From Bacteroidota bacterium (GTDB lineage: Bacteria; Bacteroidota; Ignavibacteria; UBA10030; UBA8401), in contig JBBAAO010000001.1 of NCBI GenBank assembly GCA_041658205.1, positions 1,860,001 through 1,924,000 on the forward strand: 64,000 nucleotides of DNA. The letters are read 5' to 3'. Numbering within the stretch: position 1 is the first letter of the stretch; each line of letters starts with the position of its first letter. This document shows positions 8,911 to 16,438 of this stretch, piece after piece. The position numbers and the translations under genes were made by a program. The notes beneath the pieces are model-generated. The model was not told the DNA's origin. It saw only the letters and a list, made by a program, of their open reading frames with translations, and searched no databases.

Positions 8911-9897
8911 TTGAAACAACAAAAGAACATAAGGTCAGAGAAAAAAAACAATTTACATCCCCGTAACAAGAACAACATACGCTACGATTTCCAATCTCTT
9001 ATCAAGTTATATCCGGAACTCAAGCAATTTGTCTTTACAAATAGATATAAACACGAAACGGTCGATTTTGCAAATCCTGACGCTGTAAGAGTTCTCAACA
9101 AGGTATTGCTGCAACATTTTTATGGATTATCATATTGGGATATTCCAAAAAATTACCTATGTCCCCCTATTCCCGGCAGAGCGGATTACATTCATCACGT
9201 AGCAGATCTCTTAGCATCGTGCAACAACAATATCATTCCGCAAGGAAACTCAATAACCGCACTCGATATTGGTGTCGGTGCCAATTGTATCTATCCGATT
9301 ATTGGAAACAAAGAATACGGATGGCGCTTTATCTGTTCCGATGTCGATCCTATCGCAATCGAATCTGCAAAGAAGATTGTTCACTCTAATCATTTTCCGG
9401 ACGAATCCATTGAAATACGGCGGCAAGGAAATTTAAACCAAATGTTTCAGGGGATCGTTACCTCCGATGATCAATTTGATGTTACTATGTGTAATCCACC
9501 ATTCCACTCCACTATGGGACAAGCCATGTCCGGAACTCTAAGAAAATGGAAGAATGTCACGCCAAAAAAAATGCCATCAACAGCACTTAACTTTGGCGGT
9601 CAGAGTCATGAGCTAATTTTTCCCGGAGGTGAAGAGGCGTTTATCACAAGCATGATCCAAGAAAGCGTTCAATTTGCGAAACAGATTTTCTGGTTTACCT
9701 CTCTTGTTTCAAAACAATCAAACCTTTCCAAAATCAATAAGTCATTTAAGATGGTTGTTCCAGTTGAAGTGCGAACCGTTGAAATGGCTCAAGGACAAAA
9801 GAAAAGCAGATTTGTCGCGTGGACATTTTTGACAAACGATGAACAGCAACAATGGCAACGGGAGAAATGGAATATCCAACATACCTTACCACAATGA
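8911..9897 (+). CDS. rlmF: 23S rRNA (adenine1618-N6)-methyltransferase RlmF
   Basis: A 328-residue SAM-dependent methyltransferase that would methylate A1618 of 23S rRNA. It follows E. coli RlmF closely along its length: NLHPRNKNNIRYDF near the start, VDFANPDAVRVLNK, LCPPIPGRADYIHHVADLL, the SAM motif LDIGVGANCIYPIIG, the catalytic NPPFH motif (CNPPFHSTMGQAMSG), LNFGGQSHELIFPGGE and MAQGQKKSRFVAWTF near the end. The start is a TTG. An in-frame stop sits six codons upstream and no ATG or GTG is available, so TTG is the only reasonable choice although the ribosome site is weak. Confidence 0.93.
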   Translation: MKQQKNIRSEKKNNLHPRNKNNIRYDFQSLIKLYPELKQFVFTNRYKHETVDFANPDAVRVLNKVLLQHFYGLSYWDIPKNYLCPPIPGRADYIHHVADLLASCNNNIIPQGNSITALDIGVGANCIYPIIGNKEYGWRFICSDVDPIAIESAKKIVHSNHFPDESIEIRRQGNLNQMFQGIVTSDDQFDVTMCNPPFHSTMGQAMSGTLRKWKNVTPKKMPSTALNFGGQSHELIFPGGEEAFITSMIQESVQFAKQIFWFTSLVSKQSNLSKINKSFKMVVPVEVRTVEMAQGQKKSRFVAWTFLTNDEQQQWQREKWNIQHTLPQ

Positions 9898-9909
9898 ACG
9901 ACAATCATC

Positions 9910-10107
9910 ATGATAAAATTTATTCTCTGGTGTATTCTTCTTGTACTTTGTTGGCCTTTGGCTTTGATGGCAATTATTCTTTATCCAATTGTGTGGTTAA
10001 TTCTCCTTCCATTCCGCATCATTGGAATTACAGTTGACGGAATCCTTAAATTTATATGGAGTGTTGTAACACTTCCTGCAAGGATTCTGAGCGGGAAAAG
10101 CCGTTAA
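9910..10107 (+). CDS. Small hydrophobic membrane protein
   Basis: A 65-residue protein starting 12 bp after the rlmF stop. Nearly the whole chain is apolar, with two likely transmembrane segments (ILWCILLVLCWPLALMAIIL and a second around WLILLPFRIIGITVDGIL), and it ends with basic residues (RILSGKSR). No family is recognised. An alternative reading frame over the same bases (9852-10037) is less convincing. I treat this as a real small gene because it starts cleanly after rlmF and has a consistent membrane-protein composition. Confidence 0.55.
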   Translation: MIKFILWCILLVLCWPLALMAIILYPIVWLILLPFRIIGITVDGILKFIWSVVTLPARILSGKSR

Positions 10108-10300
10108 AAGGTGTTTTCTTCCCTTCAAACCGATTTCACACCAACAATTCCTTCCCCTATTGTTATAATTTGTTAACATAAGAAGGAAATGACGAAAAAT
10201 TTCGGCATTTTGTTCTATACCTGAGCGATTACAGTAAGGCTTTTCGCGACTATACACTTAAGAACAACATTCTACCGCTTGTTCTACAAATCAACGAAAC

Positions 10301-11587
10301 ATGGCATTTAAATCGTTACACATTATTGAACCAATTCTGAAAGCATTATCAGAAGAAGGTTACAAAATCCCAACACCCATCCAATCCAAAGCAATACCAA
10401 TCGTTCTGCAAGGGACAGATCTTCTTGGCTGCGCGCAGACAGGAACGGGAAAAACAGCAGCATTTGCCATTCCCATTCTTCAATTATTAAGCGCACATAA
10501 ACCGGTTGATCATAAAAAGCATATTCGGAGTTTAATTGTTACACCAACACGTGAATTGGCAATTCAAATCAATGAAAGTTTTCATGCTTACGGAAGGCAT
10601 ACAGGATTAACATCGACTGTTATCTTCGGTGGAGTCGGACAACAGCAGCAGACAAATTCGCTGCAGCGCGGCGTGGATATTTTAATCGCAACTCCCGGCA
10701 GACTGCTTGATCTGATGAATCAAAAATATGTCTCTTTAAAAGATATTCAGATTTTCGTGTTGGATGAAGCAGACCGGATGCTCGACATGGGATTTATCCA
10801 TGATGTAAAGAAAATATTGCATGCCCTTCCTCAAAAACGGCAATCACTCTTTTTCTCTGCAACGATGCCCTCAGAAATTATCAAACTTTCGGGAACGATA
10901 TTACATGATCCGGTAAAAGTTTCGGTGACACCGGTTTCTTCGACCGTCGATATCATTAACCAGCATATCTTGTTTGTGGATAAAGGAAACAAAAATGCTC
11001 TATTAATGCATATTCTTAAAGACACGTCAATCAAAACGGCGCTTGTTTTCACCCGTACAAAACATGGTGCGGATAAAGTCGTAAAATTTTTGCAAAAGAA
11101 TCATGTTAAAGCCGAAGCAATTCACGGCAACAAAGCCCAAAATGCACGGCAGCGTGCGCTGACAAACTTTAAAGCACAAACAACACGTGTGCTTGTTGCA
11201 ACGGATATTGCATCACGCGGTATTGATGTGGATGACATGGAATTCGTTATCAATTACGAAATCCCGAACATTGCGGAGACATACGTTCACCGCATCGGCA
11301 GAACAGGTCGCGCCGGGGCAAAAGGAACTGCATATTCATTCTGCGATGCAGAGGAAAAGGAATATCTCCGTGATATTGAAAAACTGATCGGCAAAAAAAT
11401 TCCGGTCATGGAAAACCATCCCTTCCCGTTGATGGATCATCACCCTGTGAAAGCGCCGAAACAAGTTCAACACAGACAACAACGGCCGCACCATTCTGCA
11501 CACGCGGGGCATTCCAAACCGAAGGGAGCAGAATCCGGAGGACACGAAAAGAAAAAATGGTTCGGACGTTCTCGATCCAGTAAATAA
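10301..11587 (+). CDS. rhlE: DEAD-box ATP-dependent RNA helicase (RhlE-like)
   Basis: A 428-residue RNA helicase with all superfamily-2 motifs in order: Q motif (GYKIPTPIQ), motif I (AQTGTGKT), Ia (PTRELAIQ), Ib (TPGRLLD), II (DEAD), III (SAT), IV (LVFTRTKHGAD), V (ATDIASRGIDV) and VI (HRIGRTGRAG). The last 60 residues or so are a low-complexity basic tail with many H, K and Q, likely an RNA-binding extension. Length and tail fit the RhlE group used in ribosome assembly or RNA decay and cold adaptation. It is preceded by about 190 bp without a gene, which could be a long leader, but no specific structure was recognised there. Confidence 0.92.
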   Translation: MAFKSLHIIEPILKALSEEGYKIPTPIQSKAIPIVLQGTDLLGCAQTGTGKTAAFAIPILQLLSAHKPVDHKKHIRSLIVTPTRELAIQINESFHAYGRHTGLTSTVIFGGVGQQQQTNSLQRGVDILIATPGRLLDLMNQKYVSLKDIQIFVLDEADRMLDMGFIHDVKKILHALPQKRQSLFFSATMPSEIIKLSGTILHDPVKVSVTPVSSTVDIINQHILFVDKGNKNALLMHILKDTSIKTALVFTRTKHGADKVVKFLQKNHVKAEAIHGNKAQNARQRALTNFKAQTTRVLVATDIASRGIDVDDMEFVINYEIPNIAETYVHRIGRTGRAGAKGTAYSFCDAEEKEYLRDIEKLIGKKIPVMENHPFPLMDHHPVKAPKQVQHRQQRPHHSAHAGHSKPKGAESGGHEKKKWFGRSRSSK

Positions 11588-11739
11588 GCGACGGTTTGAC
11601 TTCTCTCCTGCACTTTTTAGATTGAGGTAATTCTCATAACCACTGCATCAGGTGCTCCGGAAACAAGCTGTTCAATTTTTTCGGTCGCACTTTCTGTCTT
11701 TGCGCAATTGACCTTTTCACAACCGATTATGGAACGTCT

Positions 11740-12249
11740 ATGAATAAAGAGACATTCGAAACATCGAGAGCATCCGGCACGCATCACCAATTGCAGCAAT
11801 TAGTCGGAACGTGGAAGGGAACAACAAAAACTTACTTCGAACCTAACATCCTCGCAGATGAATCACCCTGGAGCGGGACGATAAAATCAGTTCTCGACGG
11901 AATGTTCGTACTGCACGAGTATCGGGGGAGCTTGCAGGGAAAAACGCTTTCAGGAGTGGCAATATACGGTTATAACATATCCTCAGGAAAATTTCAATGT
12001 GCGTGGGTAGATAGTTTTCATAACGGAACTTCGATCATGTTTTCGCAACAACAAAAATCAGATGATTTTTTCACTGTGTTGGGAATCTATGATGCACCTG
12101 ATGGATCCCCTCCCTGGGGCTGGCGAACAATTATTGAGATCGTCAATACTGATCAAATTCGAATCACGATGAATAACATTACGCCCGACGGCGGAGAAAC
12201 AAAAGCGGTTGAAACCACTTACTTTCGTGCAAAAACAGAAAGAACTTAG
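11740..12249 (+). CDS. DUF1579 family protein
   Basis: A 169-residue soluble protein matching the DUF1579 pattern: LVGTWKGTTKTYFEP near the start, a central MFVLHEYRGSLQGKTLSGVA and YGYNISSGKFQCAWVDSFHN, and a C-terminal RTIIEIVNTDQIRITMNNIT with polar residues typical of a lipocalin-like beta-barrel. No signal peptide is seen. No biochemical role is established for the family. GGAACG lies just upstream of the ATG. A short minus-strand open frame overlaps its start and is not accepted as a gene. Confidence 0.8.
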   Translation: MNKETFETSRASGTHHQLQQLVGTWKGTTKTYFEPNILADESPWSGTIKSVLDGMFVLHEYRGSLQGKTLSGVAIYGYNISSGKFQCAWVDSFHNGTSIMFSQQQKSDDFFTVLGIYDAPDGSPPWGWRTIIEIVNTDQIRITMNNITPDGGETKAVETTYFRAKTERT

Positions 12250-12261
12250 AATATTCGATTC

Positions 12262-12292
12262 TTGACTTCTATTTCCTACTTTTCTACATTAG
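12262..12292 (+). promoter_or_regulatory. Promoter of CBS-domain gene
   Basis: TTGACT (12262-12267), a 17-bp spacer and TACATTAG (12285-12292). The second box differs by one base from the Bacteroidetes -7 consensus TANNTTTG. The gene it serves starts 36 bp downstream with a strong AAAGGAG ribosome site. It has the same form as the candidate promoters at 33167-33197 and 59810-59840. Confidence 0.5.
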
Positions 12293-12327
12293 CAAAAGAA
12301 CATATTCATTAACAAAGGAGATCTTTT

Positions 12328-12762
12328 ATGAAGGTAAAGGATATTTTGGATTCCAAAGGAAGAAAAATATTTTCTGTAGCTGAAAACGATACAGTAGATC
12401 ATGTTGTTACTGCCCTTGCAACAAATAAGGTAGGTTTTCTTGTTGTCCAAAACAGTTCCGGAAATGTGGTAGGTGTCATTTCAGAACGCGATGTCGTTCA
12501 CCGCTGCATGAACTTAAAACAAGATCCAAGGTTGTTGAAAGCGAGCGAAATCATGACGCCAAAAGCAAATCTTCATACGGCATCAGAATCCGATGATATC
12601 GAAAGCATCATGACCACAATGACAGAAAAAAAGATCCGCCATCTTCCTATCTTTCAGGGCGAACAAATGGTGGGATTAATATCAATCGGAGATGTGATAA
12701 AGTTTATTCTTCAAGAGAAAAATGACGAGATAAAATCCTTAATGGATTATGTCTCGCGTTAG
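12328..12762 (+). CDS. Tandem CBS-domain protein
   Basis: A 144-residue protein made of two CBS motifs (a Bateman module) and nothing else. CBS1 is roughly residues 8-60 (TVDHVVTALATNKVGFLVVQ, GVISERDVVHRCM) and CBS2 about 75-135 (IMTTMTEKKIRHLPIFQG, VGLISIGDVIKFILQ). Stand-alone CBS pairs usually bind adenosine nucleotides and act as regulatory sensors. The partner is unknown. AAAGGAG lies 7 bp before the ATG. The gene converges with the cbb3 operon, leaving only 5 bp between the two stops. Confidence 0.9.
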   Translation: MKVKDILDSKGRKIFSVAENDTVDHVVTALATNKVGFLVVQNSSGNVVGVISERDVVHRCMNLKQDPRLLKASEIMTPKANLHTASESDDIESIMTTMTEKKIRHLPIFQGEQMVGLISIGDVIKFILQEKNDEIKSLMDYVSR

Positions 12763-12767
12763 CACGT

Positions 12768-13478
12768 TCATTCTTCGCAGCAATCCATCTTCTCTTCGTG
12801 GGTAACAGTCTGGGTTACTTTTGGACTAATAAGCGGAATGCCAAGATTCATTCCGCGTAAAATAAGAATAAGGGCAACGGCAATACTGAAGATGGGTATT
12901 GCGCGTGTCATGAAAGAGCGAAATTTCAACGAGATCATCTTCCCCGTCAGCGAAATTGCAATAAGCGCAGGAGCAGTTCCAACCCCAAACATCATCATAA
13001 ACAGTGCACTTTGCCAAATATCGGCGACAACGGTCGCACCGATAAGTGCTGTATAAACCAAACCGCAAGGAAGCAATCCGTTTAACATACCCATGACGAA
13101 CAATGCAAGGCTTCCCCTTTTTTTCATCAGCACTGAAAACTTCTCTTTCACAAAACGATAGAGATATTTCAGTGGAGAGTATTTTTCAATTTTGGATTTG
13201 AAACCAAGGGGAATCGCTACAGTAAGGAGCATTGTTATTCCCAGAACAATCGAAAAATCTTGCTGAACATTCATCAAGACGCTTTTACCCACCAACCCCA
13301 ACCCCGCTCCCATCACTCCATAGGTTAACGCTTTTCCAGTATTATAGAGTACCCGTTCAACAATAAATTTCCACCGATGAACGGCATTGCTCGGTACGGC
13401 TAGGACGAGAGGACCGCACATACCAATACAATGCATGCTTCCAAGAAGTCCGAGTGTAAATGCTGCAAAAATGTTCAT
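12768..13478 (-). CDS. SafE/UreH-like transporter of the cbb3 cluster
   Basis: A 236-residue membrane protein of the sulfite-exporter TauE/SafE superfamily, in the branch with the N-terminal signature LGLLGSMHCIGMCGPLVLAV (GSxHCxGMCGP). It has about six transmembrane segments, including a second family motif GMLNGLLPCGLVYTALIG. Homologues are commonly the last gene of cbb3 oxidase (cco/fix) operons, where a role in copper or metal handling for oxidase assembly is assumed. Here it begins 4 bp after ccoH. The C-terminus ends in MDCCEE, a possible metal-binding CC pair. Confidence 0.87.
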   Translation of the reverse strand: MNIFAAFTLGLLGSMHCIGMCGPLVLAVPSNAVHRWKFIVERVLYNTGKALTYGVMGAGLGLVGKSVLMNVQQDFSIVLGITMLLTVAIPLGFKSKIEKYSPLKYLYRFVKEKFSVLMKKRGSLALFVMGMLNGLLPCGLVYTALIGATVVADIWQSALFMMMFGVGTAPALIAISLTGKMISLKFRSFMTRAIPIFSIAVALILILRGMNLGIPLISPKVTQTVTHEEKMDCCEE

Positions 13479-13482
13479 TATA

Positions 13483-13932
13483 CTATTGAATTATCATTGG
13501 TAGTTCTGAATAATATTCCTGTCCCGAAACGTTCCAGAATATTTTGGCACGCCACAATCCTTTTGTAAATTGGTCTGTAAGAAATGATTGTGTATAAGAT
13601 GTATCCATGGATATCTCTTTTTGAAAATCTCCTTGTTTATCCGATGGTCTGAAGAAATATATGGTACCGGAGTATGCGTCATGCTTGCCAATCTTCGGAT
13701 ATTTTATCACCAAGGATCCTTCGCTAAATTCCATGGTTACTTTTTGTTCAAGAGCATTCGTGCTTTTCACCAATTCAATATGATTTTGATATTTCAATTC
13801 CTTTTCATAATAGTCATCCGTAACAAGATCGACACTCGTCGACATTGAAATATAGACCATCGTGAATGTTCCAACGGCAAAAACAATAAAACTGACAACA
13901 ATCCAAAATCCCCAATTAAATTTAATCTTCAT
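13483..13932 (-). CDS. ccoH: FixH/CcoH-type cbb3 oxidase assembly protein
   Basis: A 149-residue FixH family protein. It has one N-terminal transmembrane helix (WGFWIVVSFIVFAVGTFTMV) followed by VDLVTDDYYEKELKYQNHIE, the conserved D-D-Y-Y-x-x-x-x-x-Y segment of FixH proteins, then a beta-rich periplasmic domain. CcoH helps assemble or stabilise the cbb3 oxidase, probably with the copper ATPase CcoI. It overlaps the 3' end of ccoG by 11 bp, so it is translationally coupled. Confidence 0.88.
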   Translation of the reverse strand: MKIKFNWGFWIVVSFIVFAVGTFTMVYISMSTSVDLVTDDYYEKELKYQNHIELVKSTNALEQKVTMEFSEGSLVIKYPKIGKHDAYSGTIYFFRPSDKQGDFQKEISMDTSYTQSFLTDQFTKGLWRAKIFWNVSGQEYYSELPMIIQ

Positions 13933-15403
13933 GGTTGTTTCCCTTATGCTCCTCTTTCGTTTTGTCGTCCTGCATATCGTGTTTTTTTTTGTCTTTCTTC
14001 TCTACTGGTCCAAGGAATGAAGTATTGATTCGTAGAATCTCTTTTCCTCCGGAATAGACGCCAAATTGAAGCGGTGTATTCATCATGGAAATCGATTCTT
14101 TATCAAGCAACACGAACATTTTAGTTAACGCTGCTTCTTGCGGAGGTACGCTTTTGTGATCTCCAAGAATTTTGATTTCCCCCTCGATATTCAACAGTTT
14201 TACTTCAATATCTTTTTGTTCAAACGTCTTATTGAGCACCTTCATATCATAGAGATTACTCACCTTATCATCTTGCTGTTCCTGATAAAACATCCCCGGG
14301 GTTCGCAAGATTGTCACATCTATTTCCGAACGAGTTAATACGAAGAACACCAGTAGTGAAAGGAGTAATACCTGAACAACGGAATATCCAATCACCCTTG
14401 AGGTAAAGATCTTTCGTGTTTTCGTTTTAATACCATTCAACGAATCATACCGGATTAAACCACGTGGTTTTTTGATCTTATCCATGACATTGTCGCAGGC
14501 ATCGATGCATGCAGTGCAATTGACACATTCAAGCTGCGTACCATTGCGGATATCGATTCCTGTCGGGCAAACGACGACACATTCATTGCAGTCAATACAA
14601 TCGCCTTGAGTCCGGACTTCACTCCGTTTTATTTTTCCCCGCGGTTCACCTCGAAGATTATCGTACGCAATAACAATGGAATTGGGGTCTAACAGAACTC
14701 CTTGAAGCCGCCCGTACGGACAAACAAGAATACAAGCCTGTTCACGAAACCAGATGAAAATCCAATAAAAGAGTCCTGTAAACAGCATCATCGCAGTAAA
14801 ACCAGCAATATGTTCTTCCACCGGTGATGTAATAATTTTTTCTAACGCTTTAACTCCGATGATCCATGCCAGCAACATGTTTGAGGTCAGAAATGAAATC
14901 ACAAAGTAGACAGAATACTTTACCCCTTTTTTGAAAAGTTTTTCCCCCGTCCAGGTGGATTCGTTCAATCTCCGTTGGTTTCGGTGATCTCCTTCAATCC
15001 AATAATCAATCTTCCGAAAAACTGATTCCATAAAGACTGTTTGAGGGCAAACCCAACCGCAGAATAATCTGCCGAAAACAGCAGTGAAGAGAAAAATAAA
15101 AACGATTGTTGTGATCATCGAAAGGCCAAGCAGATAAAAATCATGCGGCCCAAACGCAAATCCAAAAAGAATAAATTGCCGATTGATGATATCGAATAAC
15201 ATGAACGGATGACCGTCAACCGTCATAAACGGAGTACCAAAGAGAATTAACAGCAGAATACCACTGAACACATTTTTGGCATTCGTAAATCTCCCTTTAG
15301 GTTCTTTTGGATAGACCCACTTCCGTTTTCCGCTCTTTTCCACAATACCGAGTGAATCACGAAACGATTCCTGCTGTGTGGATCCTATGGTACTATCAAC
15401 CAT
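13922..15403 (-). CDS. ccoG: cbb3 oxidase accessory protein CcoG (FixG), 4Fe-4S
   Basis: A 493-residue membrane iron-sulfur protein. Several transmembrane helices come first, with FGRLFCGWVCPQTVFMESVF (GWxCPQ motif) and ACILVCPYGRLQGVLLDPNS. Two 4Fe-4S clusters follow in CIDCNECVVVCPTGIDI and CVNCTACIDACD. The C-terminal periplasmic Ig-like domain (from about residue 340) is typical of FixG. CcoG has been linked to Cu(II) reduction during oxidase assembly. The C-terminus is unusually rich in K, D and H (KKDKKKHDMQDDKTKEEHKG). It lies 6 bp downstream of ccoP. Confidence 0.93.
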   Translation of the reverse strand: MVDSTIGSTQQESFRDSLGIVEKSGKRKWVYPKEPKGRFTNAKNVFSGILLLILFGTPFMTVDGHPFMLFDIINRQFILFGFAFGPHDFYLLGLSMITTIVFIFLFTAVFGRLFCGWVCPQTVFMESVFRKIDYWIEGDHRNQRRLNESTWTGEKLFKKGVKYSVYFVISFLTSNMLLAWIIGVKALEKIITSPVEEHIAGFTAMMLFTGLFYWIFIWFREQACILVCPYGRLQGVLLDPNSIVIAYDNLRGEPRGKIKRSEVRTQGDCIDCNECVVVCPTGIDIRNGTQLECVNCTACIDACDNVMDKIKKPRGLIRYDSLNGIKTKTRKIFTSRVIGYSVVQVLLLSLLVFFVLTRSEIDVTILRTPGMFYQEQQDDKVSNLYDMKVLNKTFEQKDIEVKLLNIEGEIKILGDHKSVPPQEAALTKMFVLLDKESISMMNTPLQFGVYSGGKEILRINTSFLGPVEKKDKKKHDMQDDKTKEEHKGNNHED

Positions 15404-15409
15404 GAATAA

Positions 15410-16240
15410 TCACATCACTTTCGCTTGGACACTGTCTTTTGCTACTGCAACAGGTTCAACATATTTTTGACCTTCGGGTGCTTTCCCTCCCGGAGGATTG
15501 GTTCCCTGAAGCGACAAAACATAACTTCCGAGATTTTGAATCTGCTTTTGGGAAAAGACCAACTCCCAACTGATCATCCCTTTTGCCGGAACACCCTTTT
15601 TGATTGTCGTATAGACATTCTTGATACCTCCGCCATGAATCCAGAATTCATCAGTTAAATTCGGCCCCACAATTCCCCCTGCTTGAGGACCATGGCACGA
15701 AATACAAAATTTTTGAAAATTTTCTCCCCCTTCTTTTATTGACGCTTCATCCTTTAGTGCAACCAGTGCGTTTTCATTAATGGAACCGCCGGATGCAAAC
15801 ATGATTTTTTTCTGGAGATTCGCGGCAACTACTTCTTCCAGATATTCGTCCGTTGAAAGTTTTGAAAGACCAATAACATGGTAGTCGATCATATAGACGA
15901 ATGCGAACACTACCGTGAGTCCAAACAAATAATTGAACCATGGCGGAATGCGATTATCTAATTCCCGAATATCATCATATACATGACCGACATCTGGTGC
16001 CTGTTCAGTCGGTGGCGGAATGACATAATTTTTGATCTTCATGTATAGATTGGCGATGGGATCAACATCCGCATTCATCACGCCGATGATATACATCAAT
16101 GTGGCGACCACAAAGACAATAAATGAAACGGTAAAGATAAGAGCAAGTTCTGTCGCAGGATCCTTCACCTGAGAATAGACCGGAAGAGATCCGAATAGGC
16201 TTAAGAACAACAGACGATTGAGCATACTTTTATTTTTCAT
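15410..16240 (-). CDS. ccoP: cbb3 oxidase cytochrome c subunit CcoP (single heme)
   Basis: A 276-residue membrane-bound cytochrome c subunit. It has an N-terminal signal-like helix and a transmembrane helix (LIFTVSFIVFVVATLMYIIG), a second helix near residue 105 (YLFGLTVVFAFVYMID), then one cytochrome c domain with FCISCHGPQAGGIVGPNLTD (CISCH heme site) and a likely distal Met in AKGMISW. Classical CcoP carries two hemes; only one CxxCH is present here, a form that occurs in Bacteroidota-type oxidases. The protein passes electrons to the CcoNO core. Confidence 0.92.
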   Translation of the reverse strand: MKNKSMLNRLLFLSLFGSLPVYSQVKDPATELALIFTVSFIVFVVATLMYIIGVMNADVDPIANLYMKIKNYVIPPPTEQAPDVGHVYDDIRELDNRIPPWFNYLFGLTVVFAFVYMIDYHVIGLSKLSTDEYLEEVVAANLQKKIMFASGGSINENALVALKDEASIKEGGENFQKFCISCHGPQAGGIVGPNLTDEFWIHGGGIKNVYTTIKKGVPAKGMISWELVFSQKQIQNLGSYVLSLQGTNPPGGKAPEGQKYVEPVAVAKDSVQAKVM

Positions 16241-16245
16241 AGTAG

Positions 16246-16431
16246 TTATTTCCTATCTTCAACTGATTCTGTTGAATCTTTGAGCGGCAATTCGCCCATA
16301 TAGTTCAAAAATTTTTTATCTAATTTGAAAACCCAAATAGTAACAAGGATGAAAAATGGAATAAAGATAAGAAGTGAAAAGATTGGATATGCCGATATTC
16401 CATCAATAGAACTTATATATTTTGATAACAT
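16246..16431 (-). CDS. ccoQ: cbb3 oxidase small subunit CcoQ-like
   Basis: A 61-residue protein with one transmembrane helix (IFSLLIFIPFFILVTIWVF) followed by a charged tail (KLDKKFLNYMGELPLKD). Position between ccoNO (7 bp upstream) and ccoP (5 bp downstream), length and topology match the FixQ/CcoQ subunit, which stabilises the CcoP-CcoN interaction. Sequence similarity alone would be too weak to name it, so the call rests mainly on context. Confidence 0.8.
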   Translation of the reverse strand: MLSKYISSIDGISAYPIFSLLIFIPFFILVTIWVFKLDKKFLNYMGELPLKDSTESVEDRK

Positions 16432-16438
16432 AGTTTTT

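Noticed and set aside
9852..10037. 61-codon plus-strand frame over the small membrane protein
   Set aside because: It overlaps the end of rlmF in another frame and lacks the consistent membrane composition of the 9910 frame.
11617..11799. 60-codon minus-strand frame between the helicase and the DUF1579 gene
   Set aside because: The C-terminal part looks mildly protein-like, but half of it lies antisense to the DUF1579 start and no family is recognised.
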